10,490 nt of DNA from Gracilaria caudata (lineage: Eukaryota; Rhodophyta; Florideophyceae; Gracilariales; Gracilariaceae): positions 1 to 10,490 of the forward strand of contig JASCIV010000904.1 in the NCBI GenBank assembly GCA_030374735.1. Direction: 5' to 3'. The translations under genes were made by a program, and so were the position numbers. The notes below the pieces were generated by a model. The model was not told the origin of the DNA. It made no database searches and was given only the letters and a program-made list of their open reading frames with translations. The number at the start of each line of letters is the position of its first letter. Within the stretch, counting starts at the first letter, position 1. Of the stretch, positions 1-7,369 are shown piece by piece.

Positions 1-286
1 GCCCCACGGGGGCCGTTAGTCCCGTTTGCACATGCAGCCCTGCCGAGGGCCGCCACTGTGCTCCCCACCGTTTTCAAGTCGAACAGCGCCACCGGGCGCC
101 GGGACACTTGGCTTCGCGGGTTTGGTACTCTAGCTCCACGCGGAGCCAGAGCGCCTCAAGTCGACAGACTTCGACATGCCCATCGTCTCCACTGCGACGA
201 CACCCACCGCAGTGTTTCCGATTTTCGGGCGCCCCGTTCGCCGGTGCAAAGTAAAGCGCGCCGCCGGGCGCGCTGAAGAAAAGTGA
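1..286 (+). pseudogene. possible 3' end of a gene with a frame change (partial at left edge)
   Basis: The frame starting at position 1 is open from the window edge. It has GC-rich third positions (about 70%) up to about 130. There an adjacent frame opens after TAG at 131-133 and runs to TGA at 284-286, also with about 74% GC at third positions and an ordinary acidic/basic residue mix (for example the segment around TDFDMPIVSTATTPTAVFPIF). The two halves together look like the end of one protein, either broken by a frameshift near 130-145 or split by an intron whose acceptor could be the CTCTAG at 128-133. No domain is recognised. GC-rich DNA opens frames by chance, so this is only a weak call. 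An alternative is an intact short reading frame from ATG 176 to 286 (36 residues). Confidence 0.22.
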
Positions 287-767
287 GACGCGCCGCATGG
301 TTCACGCCATATGTATACAGCGACCACCTCGAGCGCACTTGACGAGTGCGCTGCGCGCCGCTGTTGGCGCGTGAGTGCAGTGGGGACACGCTGCATCCTG
401 CGCATGGAAGATTGTCGCGCGCTTCGTCTTGAGTGTGGAGGTTTATTAGATGCCTCTCTTGGTGCATGTTAGCAGATTTTTGCGCGCTGGAAGGCGCACG
501 CACGTATGGTGAAGCGCACCACTGTCTACCTGAGGACGAGTGCAGCTTGGTGCGTGTGCGCTCAGGAACAGTGTCACGCAACCACTGGTTGCGCACAGGA
601 GGAATGAAGCGCGTTGTGCTCTGCCCACGCATAGAGAGCAACAATGCCATCTCGCTTGCGTATGGAGGATCTGCCTCTTGGGCTTGGAAGTTTACGCGCG
701 TTGCCGCGCACGAGATTGTTTTGCTCCGTTGCGCGTTGTCGTTCAGGGTAAGCGCTGCTCGTGGCAT
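156..767 (-). CDS. hypothetical protein, weak open frame
   Basis: An uninterrupted minus-strand frame gives 203 residues from the first ATG at 767; it stays open to 851 without another ATG. The product is rich in Arg, Ser, Ala and Cys, with no transmembrane segment, signal peptide or recognised motif. It is the third longest frame in the window, but local GC content is high, which lowers stop-codon frequency, and the Arg/Ser-rich composition is typical of non-coding shadow frames. It conflicts with the plus-strand candidates at 1-286 and 466-774, and at most one of them is likely real. Confidence 0.18.
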   Translation of the reverse strand: MPRAALTLNDNAQRSKTISCAATRVNFQAQEADPPYASEMALLLSMRGQSTTRFIPPVRNQWLRDTVPERTRTKLHSSSGRQWCASPYVRAPSSAQKSANMHQERHLINLHTQDEARDNLPCAGCSVSPLHSRANSGAQRTRQVRSRWSLYTYGVNHAARLTFLQRARRRALLCTGERGARKSETLRWVSSQWRRWACRSLST

Positions 768-960
768 GCATTGACATTTCAGTTGAGTGGCGCTCACTGT
801 GTCCACAGTGAGGGACAAAGGCCACCGCGCACCACCACAAGCCGCAACCAAACTGTGGCGTTTCCATGGTTATTTTGCCCCCCTCTATCGCTTCTTGTTA
901 TCCACCATGCTAGTATTCACAACACGCATTGATGGCATCATGATGTGAATCTTACGAACG
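287..960. other. GC-rich stretch without a firm gene
   Basis: Apart from the two weak opposite-strand frames ending or starting here (156-767 minus, 466-774 plus), I see no RNA gene, repeat or recognisable protein. GC content falls towards 900-960, where the sequence passes into the AT-richer DNA upstream of the TATA box at 1110. Confidence 0.4.
466..774 (+). CDS. hypothetical small ORF or first exon
   Basis: ATG at 466 opens 102 codons to TGA at 772-774. Residue composition is balanced (mixed Cys, Glu, Arg, Trp) and no domain is recognised. A donor-like AGG|GTAAGC lies at 745-753 near the end of the frame, and an acceptor-like TGACATTTCAG ends at 782. Splicing 748-782 would remove 35 nt and join in phase to a frame that runs to the TGA at 930-932. 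A 35-nt intron is too short for most eukaryotes, so the spliced model is doubtful. The antisense frame at 156-767 competes with this call. Confidence 0.18.
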   Translation: MLADFCALEGARTYGEAHHCLPEDECSLVRVRSGTVSRNHWLRTGGMKRVVLCPRIESNNAISLAYGGSASWAWKFTRVAAHEIVLLRCALSFRVSAARGMH

Positions 961-1109
961 ACATGTTATAAGATCGTGAGCTCGGATCGGACAGGATATC
1001 TCCCTCTTCTTTCGTGACGATGCATATCTACAAATAGCATAACCTAGTTTACAAAAGGTGATTAGCTATCACCATGCATGGTAAGAGTGCATTCAGTTTA
1101 CCGAATGTC

Positions 1110-1117
1110 TATATAAA
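1110..1117 (+). promoter_or_regulatory. TATA box
   Basis: TATATAAA, followed by ACCTCCGAG, is a full-match TATA box. Transcription would be expected to begin about 25-35 nt downstream, near 1140-1150 (GCGCCAACTTCTCACTC). The base composition changes there from mixed to strongly pyrimidine-rich on the + strand, which supports this being a used promoter. Confidence 0.5.
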
Positions 1118-1139
1118 CCTCCGAGTGGACGGCATCAGC

Positions 1140-2045
1140 GCCAACTTCTCACTCGGGTAGACCACTTCCCTCTCCCTTGCAGACCTCTTTTCCCCTCTCA
1201 TCACCCTTCTCCCTTGGCACCTCCCGTCTTCGTTTAGCGCAGTCCGCGCTCCCTTGCCACCAACCTTTCTTCCTCTCCCTTCTCTTTCTTTCCAGTCGGG
1301 CGGCCTGGTCTCCCACCCCGACAACCGCACCTTTCGCAGTGCTGCCCTGCGATGGGCTCGAGTCGCACTGTTGAAAATGTTGCCGATTGTCATTCACAAC
1401 TCTGTCGGCGTACAAGAAACTCTCTCTGTCTGTTCCTTGTTTATTGTTATCGTGCTGGTTTGTTCTGTTCATTTGTTTGATTTATTGTGCTTTGACCTAT
1501 CGTCTTGTTCGGCGTTGTTTCAGTTAGGTCTCCATCTATCTGGGACATCCAAAGTACCTACCAGTTCGCTCCGTTCTTCCTCAACATCAACTACTCCTTC
1601 AAACTAGCTTCTTTGTCACAGCGCCCTCAGAGTGGGTTTGTGTTTATTTCTTCAGTTGGGTTGGAGCTGCGTATTAGGCTTGAAAAGTGGCCTTTCTTGT
1701 GGGCTCTAATCCAGTCATCTTCGAGCTCAATTTCAGACCTCAGATTATAGGCGCTTTGTAGCTCTTTGTCTCGTCTCAAATGTTCTCCCTCTTTTCTTGG
1801 AGTGCTGTGTTCTATTGGTTTGGTTCAGCTACTGGTTATGTTTGGGTGTTCAGGTTTGTTCTGTTGTCTATCTTTCTTTGTTTGTTCGCTATCATCATCT
1901 AGATCTTGCGGGCATTGACCCGTTCTTGTTTGTTGTTTCATTTTCAAACCACTGAGCTACACCTTTTGGTTTGTTCTGCCTTCCTAGGCTGGTACTCTCG
2001 AGCACTTGTGTTGTCACCACCCCCACCGTTTTTCTTTCTCTCTAA
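1140..2045 (+). ncRNA. candidate spliced transcript, little coding capacity
   Basis: Downstream of the TATA box the + strand is CT-rich (1160-1295) and then T-rich and A-poor. By hand count, 1441-1500 has 34 T and 7 A, and 1801-1860 has 29 T and 6 A. Acceptor-like sites are a long pyrimidine tract ending CTTTCCAG at 1293, TTGTTTCAG at 1523, and CATCATCTAG and CTTCCTAG further on. One possible coding model is ATG 1352 to 1409, a GTACAAG donor at 1410, the acceptor at 1523, then an in-phase frame to TAG at 1748-1750 (94 residues). Its second exon starts with a run of C-ending codons at about 1530-1600, encoding the WDIQSTYQF segment. The donor is weak and no protein family is recognised. It may be a non-coding RNA, the 5' part of an intron-containing gene, or part of a transposon LTR. 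Confidence 0.3.
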
Positions 2046-2288
2046 AATGGTGGTTACAGTATGCGTGGTAATCTATTTTTACGTGTTTAATTTTAAACTG
2101 CGTAGAAGCGCATGATTAATGTAGAGCAGTGATAGTTGCCCTCTAAGTTATTTTCATAACCATGACATAACACGTAATCGCGTAGAGACAAACTATGTGA
2201 ATGAATGACGTGTCACTCATGCAATTAACCCCGAATTGTGTTACTCTTTGCAGTCTGGATTGTAGTTACTCTACTGCGAGGCTTCAAA

Positions 2289-2305
2289 TAGGCCTTTTTA
2301 ATTAA
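2289..2305 (+). repeat. 17-bp inverted repeat, left arm
   Basis: TAGGCCTTTTTAATTAA is the exact reverse complement of 3083-3099. The arms are about 780 bp apart and point inward, as terminal inverted repeats would. Similarity does not clearly continue outside the 17 bp, and no transposase frame lies between the arms. Confidence 0.6.
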
Positions 2306-3082
2306 GGATTTTCCCATAGAGCCTAAGCGTCCGATTCCAGCCCATTTGTAAGATTTGAAATAAGGGGCGCTGCTTATTTCGTGTACAAGTGTAACAGTAC
2401 AAGCCTGAAATATTGTGCAGCAAGCCGCTTCAGAACATTGTCGGCAATCAAAATTAAAGCCTTCTTCCTACCCATGTATCTCTCTGCCTTAGACATGCTG
2501 TGGAATTTGACTTTGGGCGAGACAGTGTGTGTATCTAAACCTCAGGTTTTGCGTCGAAATAGTTATCGTCGGTGCAAAGCCTAGAAAACACTTGTAGTTA
2601 ACCAGAATTTTAAAGTTCAATTAATCAAGAAGAGTCTTTTGCTAAGTGGAGTACATAGAGCTACATTTACGGTATTGAAGCGCAACTCACAACGCACGAA
2701 ACAGCTGTGAACATCAGTTGAGCACCGCACAAAGTTTTATAGTACAAATGGTTTTGCAGTGTCTGTACATAACAGGCATACGACGGACTGGTAGAGATCG
2801 CTATGTAAATGGTACCATTCCCACCCTTGGAGGGTGCGCTCATTGAAAATGGTACGCGCACAAACTCTACGTATGAGGTCCGGAGCCCCTCCGCACTACG
2901 ACCACGTGTTACAACCCATTGGCAAGGCGGAATAAGCATAAGACTAACGGTGCCACCCTGATGCGGGCCCTTAGTTTAGCGCTTTTTCAAAATAAGCTGC
3001 TTTTCGGGGGTTCTTCGTTTTCCTAATTAAACAGAGTGTTGCCGATTTGCCAATCTTATTTCAAAAACAAGCTGTTATTCTT

Positions 3083-3099
3083 TTAATTAAAAAGGCCTA
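3083..3099 (-). repeat. 17-bp inverted repeat, right arm
   Basis: TTAATTAAAAAGGCCTA is the exact reverse complement of 2289-2305. Together the arms bound 811 bp without a coding frame, which is compatible with an old non-autonomous (MITE-like) element. I see no convincing target-site duplication beside it. Confidence 0.6.
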
Positions 3100-4736
3100 A
3101 TTGCCTGCGTGATATATCACCTGCTGTTCATTTTACCCTTCTCATCGGCTTAATGTGAAACAGATTTTTGTTTGTTTCAAAATTATGTCCGTGCACACCG
3201 ATTCAACGGGTTAATTAATTACTGTAAAGTTTTCCGAAAAGGGCAATCTAGAGACTTAACGTAATGCATCACAAAATTTTAATAGCCTAGTCTGGATAAT
3301 GCGTTTATGCTTAGAGTACTGTTAAATAGCATCTTTAAGTGAACTTTAAATGCACAAATTGTGATAGAATTTGAAGCGTTATTACGCTATCAATTTTTTT
3401 CTCTCTGAGTAGTTTGAAAATCAATACTTTTTTAGTTGTTTTAGAACAAAAGTCGTTTTGTTTTGATTTTGACCAAAACTTTTTATGTCATTTTGACGAT
3501 GAACTGTTAATGCAGATCTTAATCAAAACAAAAGGCAATAACTTATTGCGTCAAAGCAGAGAAAAATATTAGAAGATGGCCTTAAACAGGCCTTCAAATC
3601 TGACCCTCTATGCGCACCAGCCTATTAGCCTGAAATTATGTTCTAGTGTCAAAAATTACTGTACAGCTTGCAGATCAAAATCGATTGGTCAATAAAAAGT
3701 GTGCCAAATTACACCCGTGTTCCAAAATGATCCGATGAGAAGGGTATAATTTACTCCAATATCTAAACTACCTCTACTATACATGCATCAAAGACTTTCA
3801 TAGCTAAAATCATTACTAAAAAGCAAAACGTAAGTTTTCGGAAATACTTTTCCAAAAATATAGATTCACAACTCACTTGTATATTATTATTATATATAAC
3901 ATCTCGTTCTAACTCTTGATTTTTGATAGATTTGCACAGCACATATGCCATGAGGTACGTAACAGTTACGTATGTCAAACGAGCGCATTTCGTACATTAC
4001 ATGATGCAGTTGCGTGATGGTTACGTAACATGTAATTTACATTTGCAGATGATGAAACGTCTAGGGTGTGGCGCACAAGCTGTTGTACTTGTGATTTCAG
4101 CAGAGTTTTGCATATATACAGTCATTATCATTATAAAAGTAAAGAAACTTTTTCCATTCCACACAGAAGAAGTTAACCAACCACTCAACAATTTTTAAGA
4201 TGGAAGTGAAACATGAGCTCGGAATACTAAATTGAAGTAATGTTTTCTTGTAAGCTATACAAAAGAAAAAATATGATTCATGTTATTAAGACAAGAGTTT
4301 GCGGTTCGCCGTTTCCTTCAGTTTTTGACGTAACGATAATCAATTCTTGTGGTAAGGCCAGTAAAAGCTCCTGTTCTACGTTCTTCAAATTTATTAGTTT
4401 TCTTAAGAAATATTTATCGGGTACGACATGTGTCCTTTACAGCTTTCAAATTATTTAGCTTATTTTGCATTGGTGTTTAGAGCGTACTATTGGGCTTCGA
4501 CCTCTTGTCTTGAACGCAAAAGAAGCAAAACACTGAAATAGAAACCATTCTTGTACAAGAATTTTGCACCAAGGGCATGTAATTTTAGGTTGCTATTTTA
4601 AACAAACGCTTGAACAAATTCTAATCCTTGCAAACGCCTTTTTTGGATTGTGTACATCTTATCATTTGCTCGGTCTTTCAACTCCAGAACCGTGGAATAA
4701 GGGGTACGTGGGTTGCATGGAGCTTTGCGGCCCTTT

Positions 4737-4759
4737 TTTTGAGAACAAACTTCTCAAAA
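4737..4759. repeat. perfect hairpin, 9-bp arms
   Basis: TTTTGAGAA, then CAAAC, then TTCTCAAAA form perfect 9-bp arms with a 5-nt loop. This is the first of several strong dyads within 140 bp. No gene end is firmly placed next to it, so a terminator or 3'-end role is only a guess. Confidence 0.6.
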
Positions 4760-4798
4760 TTGTTGTCTTTCTGAGCACACAAGCGGAAATGATTGGCG

Positions 4799-4818
4799 CA
4801 GTTTTGAATTCAAAACTG
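4799..4818. repeat. 20-bp perfect palindrome
   Basis: CAGTTTTGAATTCAAAACTG equals its own reverse complement over all 20 bases, with an EcoRI site at its centre. It lies 40 bp after the hairpin at 4737-4759. A perfect 20-bp palindrome is expected about once per million bases in random sequence. Confidence 0.75.
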
Positions 4819-4852
4819 AGTTGGACTCATCACTCTTGAACATTTTGTCTGT

Positions 4853-4876
4853 CGTCATCGTGACGCCATGATGGCG
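4853..4876. repeat. paired short hairpins
   Basis: CGTCA-TCG-TGACG at 4853-4865 is followed at once by CGCCAT-G-ATGGCG at 4864-4876. These two dyads share two bases. The 12-mer GATGGCGCGCAG at 4870-4881 recurs at 5109-5120. Confidence 0.45.
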
Positions 4877-4911
4877 CGCAGAGAAAATCGGCAACAGAGA
4901 AAATCCACCTG

Positions 4912-5343
4912 CTATGCAGTTGCCGGCACAGCACCCGAGCCCACTCTTTTTCTCTCTCTCGGTCGCTGTGGAGCCGATAACTTGTCGTATCTGAATCCGC
5001 TTTGAATTTGTCCCGGGAACGCTACCTGGATCCCTGACGTGGCGAGGTACTGAGTGGGCAGACAAACGTTGCTGTGGGGAGCTTGATGGGGCCCGCGGGA
5101 GTTAACACGATGGCGCGCAGCTAGTACTCGATTGTTTTTATGCGGATGTTGATGAACAAATCTGGTACGGGGATTTGACAGGAGGAACAGATATCTGAGA
5201 CGAATCGGAACGCAGATTTGTTCACTCAAGCCGAAGGCTTTAAAACGGTTGAATTCGGAGTTGATGAGGTGCTCTGGACGTGATGGCGGATTGAGAGACA
5301 GGGATGTTGACTTTTGTCGAGAAGAAGTTAACAACAGACGCAT
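4912..5343 (-). CDS. hypothetical protein, weak ORF downstream of gene A
   Basis: ATG at 5343, 32 nt after gene A's stop codon and on the same strand, opens 143 codons to a stop at 4912-4914. The product is rich in Arg, Ser and Pro with no transmembrane segment or recognised motif, and it is unlike the neighbouring membrane-protein family. A frame of this length is near what chance allows in 10 kb. The stretch may simply be A's 3' untranslated and flanking region. Nothing else is visible in 4880-5375. Confidence 0.2.
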   Translation of the reverse strand: MRLLLTSSRQKSTSLSLNPPSRPEHLINSEFNRFKAFGLSEQICVPIRLRYLFLLSNPRTRFVHQHPHKNNRVLAARHRVNSRGPHQAPHSNVCLPTQYLATSGIQVAFPGQIQSGFRYDKLSAPQRPRERKRVGSGAVPATA

Positions 5344-5375
5344 AATAATAATTTTAATGTAATAAATATAGAGAT

Positions 5376-6740
5376 TCAATTATTTGGCACGTGCTCCACA
5401 CGCAGAACGAGCTCGCCAGTGCCGTGACGCAGCCTGCCGTCCACGCCGTGCTCATCGAAGTCGTTGCCGCCGAGGCTGCTCTCCAACATTGGCCCCACTC
5501 GCGGCTCACCTCCGCTAACTCCCACAACCACCTCACCCTTTGAAGCAATCTCCTCCTCATCCACGCCCACTTCTGCCGCCAGCATGAGAATATCCATGGC
5601 GCCGTTAAATCCATTCCTTCCCCTCAAACCGCGCTTCACCACGTGTTGCCTCCAGTTGAGCAGCGCAACCACGCACACCACAGCGGTGCCCACCGTCACC
5701 ACTCCAGCTGTGCTCAGAAAAAGGGGCACGGACACCTCTGTTTCAAACACCTCCTCATCAGATACTGTTACTTCAACTGGCACGTTCCGTTTTATGCTCA
5801 TCCGCGGTGTAAGGGTCATGCCGAAAACAGCAACTCCGGTCGCCATCAAATAAGCTGATGATTTCAGCACTTGGCTGGGAATTTCTTGATAGCCCGCCCC
5901 CTTCAGCAATTGTAATCTAGGTGTTTGTCCAGCATTGTGTTGTAGAGTATACATGTAAGAGTACCTCATACCCTGCCGAACGCGCATAAAACACGCCACG
6001 TACGTAAAGCTTGCACACCAAGTTTCCACTATTTCAATGCCATCGCAGCTGACTGCAAAGTTCTCCTGCCACAGCGAATCCTTTCTCCCACTCAAAGAGT
6101 TGTTTAACCTGCAGCTTTCACCCGGGGTATGAAGATCTGGAATTTCTTCACGGAACGATTGAACGTCTACAAATTTTTCCTCATCAACAGTACATGAAAA
6201 GTTCGAGATGGTAAAAGATGGCGGGTGTATGACACTATCAATTCTGTCCAAGTCGTCAAAGTCACCAACTATGGGATAAAACATCCATTCGCTCTGACGC
6301 TCAAGAACACAACTCGTCGCGATACTCGTCAATACAAATGTAGCAGACACTCTCGAGCCATCGGTGGAAACATGCTTGGTGAAATCGATTAAGTCGCTTG
6401 TCGAGTCGGCTACTGCAACGAACAGCGGCATGGTAACGAATTTTGTAGCCGGCCGTGATGAACCATCTATTGAAAAACTGCCTATCACGGTCAGAATCAA
6501 TGAAGCGCATCCCAGTAGCGATGTGAGGCGTGCGTTCTTCTTCGATGTGATCCCAAAGCCGGCTACACTTTGGAGTCGCGTGGTTGTGAGGCGTAAAGAA
6601 CTTTTGCGGTTTTGTGTCACATTGAGGTTGTATGCATATATGTACGTCTGGAGAGCGACAGAAAGGATGAGAGGCAGAATTGTTTCGAAGATGACAACGT
6701 ACAATCCGCTCACGACGTTTGAGTGGGCAGGGATTATCAT
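5376..6740 (-). CDS. gene A: three-pass membrane protein with six-cysteine ectodomain, paralogue of gene B
   Basis: An intronless 454-residue protein of a family I do not recognise. Visible order: transmembrane segment 1 at about 13-35; a basic loop containing LRLTTTRL (49-56) and SKKNAR (66-71); transmembrane 2 at about 72-91; an ectodomain at about 95-330 with STDG (125-128), six cysteines (144, 183, 210, 232, 242, 250) and N-glycosylation sequons at N180 and N213; transmembrane 3 at about 337-361, followed by basic KRGLRGR; then an acidic, Gly-rich tail. Positive-inside charge gives N-out, C-in topology, probably at the plasma membrane. The ATG at 6740 is supported by alignment with gene B from its first residues (SNVVSGLY against SNIINGIY). 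The six cysteines match those of B, with identical spacing between the second and third (27) and between the fifth and sixth (8), suggesting three conserved disulfides. The tail is about 40 residues longer than B's. A surface receptor or adhesion role is conceivable, but no enzymatic motif is seen. Confidence 0.85.
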   Translation of the reverse strand: MIIPAHSNVVSGLYVVIFETILPLILSVALQTYIYAYNLNVTQNRKSSLRLTTTRLQSVAGFGITSKKNARLTSLLGCASLILTVIGSFSIDGSSRPATKFVTMPLFVAVADSTSDLIDFTKHVSTDGSRVSATFVLTSIATSCVLERQSEWMFYPIVGDFDDLDRIDSVIHPPSFTISNFSCTVDEEKFVDVQSFREEIPDLHTPGESCRLNNSLSGRKDSLWQENFAVSCDGIEIVETWCASFTYVACFMRVRQGMRYSYMYTLQHNAGQTPRLQLLKGAGYQEIPSQVLKSSAYLMATGVAVFGMTLTPRMSIKRNVPVEVTVSDEEVFETEVSVPLFLSTAGVVTVGTAVVCVVALLNWRQHVVKRGLRGRNGFNGAMDILMLAAEVGVDEEEIASKGEVVVGVSGGEPRVGPMLESSLGGNDFDEHGVDGRLRHGTGELVLRVEHVPNN

Positions 6741-6800
6741 CGCGTCTTTGGAGACGATGGAGCGGGTGAACTGTGTCTCGGTGCTGCGGCGGTTAGGCTT

Positions 6801-6810
6801 TTACTTATAG
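6801..6810 (-). promoter_or_regulatory. TATA-like element of gene A
   Basis: On the minus strand this reads TTCTCTATAAGTAA across 6814-6801 region sense, with the core CTATAAGTAA at 6810-6801, about 60-70 nt before the ATG at 6740. This would place transcription start about 30-40 nt before the start codon. It lies in the 97 bp between gene A and the divergent small ORF at 6838. It is a single motif match without further support. Confidence 0.3.
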
Positions 6811-6837
6811 AGAGTGAAACCCGCTTGCCTTGAGCGC

Positions 6838-7104
6838 ATGCTGGAATTACTTTTCAGGTACTCTTCCAACAATAAGGACGCAAAAATCTTGTCAGCAAGC
6901 CAAACCCGCTTCCTCTCGAGTGATCCCGAGATGCCTGACAGAGCTATCCAGTTGGCTGCTCGATCCTTAAAGAGTGACACAGGCGTAGTTAATAAAGGGA
7001 ACAGCCACCCATTGGACGAGTCGTATAAGAGAAACGAGATGCCGGTACAGAGAACCAGGCAGGGCGCTGCAGTTGCTCAGTTGTCGCATTTCATCATTTC
7101 CTGA
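6838..7104 (+). CDS. hypothetical small protein between genes A and B
   Basis: ATG at 6838 opens 88 codons to TGA at 7102-7104 on the strand opposite to genes A and B, inside their 616-bp spacer. The residue mix is protein-like (many Asp, Glu, Lys, Gln, Ser), without a transmembrane segment or signal peptide, and it is hydrophilic to its end. GC content is higher than in the following 250 bp, and no long frame opposes it on the minus strand. No motif is recognised. If real it is divergent from gene A, with only 97 bp between the start codons, so they could share a promoter region. Chance is a serious alternative at this length. Confidence 0.3.
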   Translation: MLELLFRYSSNNKDAKILSASQTRFLSSDPEMPDRAIQLAARSLKSDTGVVNKGNSHPLDESYKRNEMPVQRTRQGAAVAQLSHFIIS

Positions 7105-7354
7105 GCTTGAAAAGTATATGTGTTGGCGAGAGGTGGCTTTTAAAAAAGAGCAAGACTGAGCAATTGCGGGAAGACTAAGCGCGTAAAAGCCTGTGGGAAA
7201 ACGTAGTAAACTTCTTAACTTGAAATTTACTGAGTCATAAGAATTGTCACTAACACGCTGTATTCAACAAATGCTTTGTTATCGAGAGATACCGTAGGAA
7301 ACCAGCTGAGCAACACCTATATGCGTCTCGGGACTGTGGCATGAGCTGCACTCA

Positions 7355-7369
7355 TGTCACATTGTGACA
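7355..7369. repeat. short dyad over gene B stop codon
   Basis: TGTCAC-ATT-GTGACA has perfect 6-bp arms and covers the TGA stop of gene B. It may be chance; no role is claimed. Confidence 0.35.

Larger units (their letters stand above)
964..2172 (+). mobile_element. possible LTR-like element (weak)
   Basis: TGTTAT at 964-969 and ATAACA at 2167-2172 are inverted termini beginning TG and ending CA, as in LTRs. A TATA box lies about 145 bp inside, followed by a pyrimidine-rich leader, an arrangement seen in many LTR promoters. Against this, the flanking pentamers CGACA and CGTAA are not a clean target-site duplication, no second copy lies in the window, no primer-binding site is recognised, and 1.2 kb is long for an LTR whose promoter sits so near the left end. 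Confidence 0.15.
2180..4730. other. AT-rich intergenic DNA
   Basis: About 2.5 kb of AT-rich sequence. Short open frames occur, for example ATG 3950-4198 plus (82 codons, with a hydrophobic stretch followed by KVKK) and ATG 4240-4458 plus (72 codons). Neither has coding-like codon use or a recognised motif, so I do not call them as genes. The notable content is the inverted repeat pair at 2289/3083, a 13-bp inverted repeat (TTTTGTTTTGATT at about 3455 against AATCAAAACAAAA at about 3522), and palindromes around 3957-4029. Confidence 0.5.

Noticed and set aside
1177..1472. Opposite-strand frames rich in Arg, Glu, Lys and Gly
   Set aside because: They are the reverse of the CT-rich leader; the composition explains both the openness and the residues.
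2381..2584. Plus-strand 67-codon frame
   Set aside because: No coding-like codon use, motif or promoter; the length is within chance.
4564..4839. Plus-strand frame of about 91 codons ending in the palindrome region
   Set aside because: No ATG until about 4718, no motif, and AT-rich intergenic context.
4880..5130. Possible tRNA gene in the GC-rich stretch
   Set aside because: I could not fold a cloverleaf with a proper T-arm and anticodon stem; only isolated short matches were present.
5464..5853. Plus-strand frame rich in Pro, Thr and Ser
   Set aside because: Shadow of gene A; the minus-strand frame has homology to gene B over the same bases.
6364..6810. Plus-strand 148-codon frame over the start of gene A
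   Set aside because: Antisense shadow of gene A's N-terminal region, where the paralogue alignment supports the minus strand.
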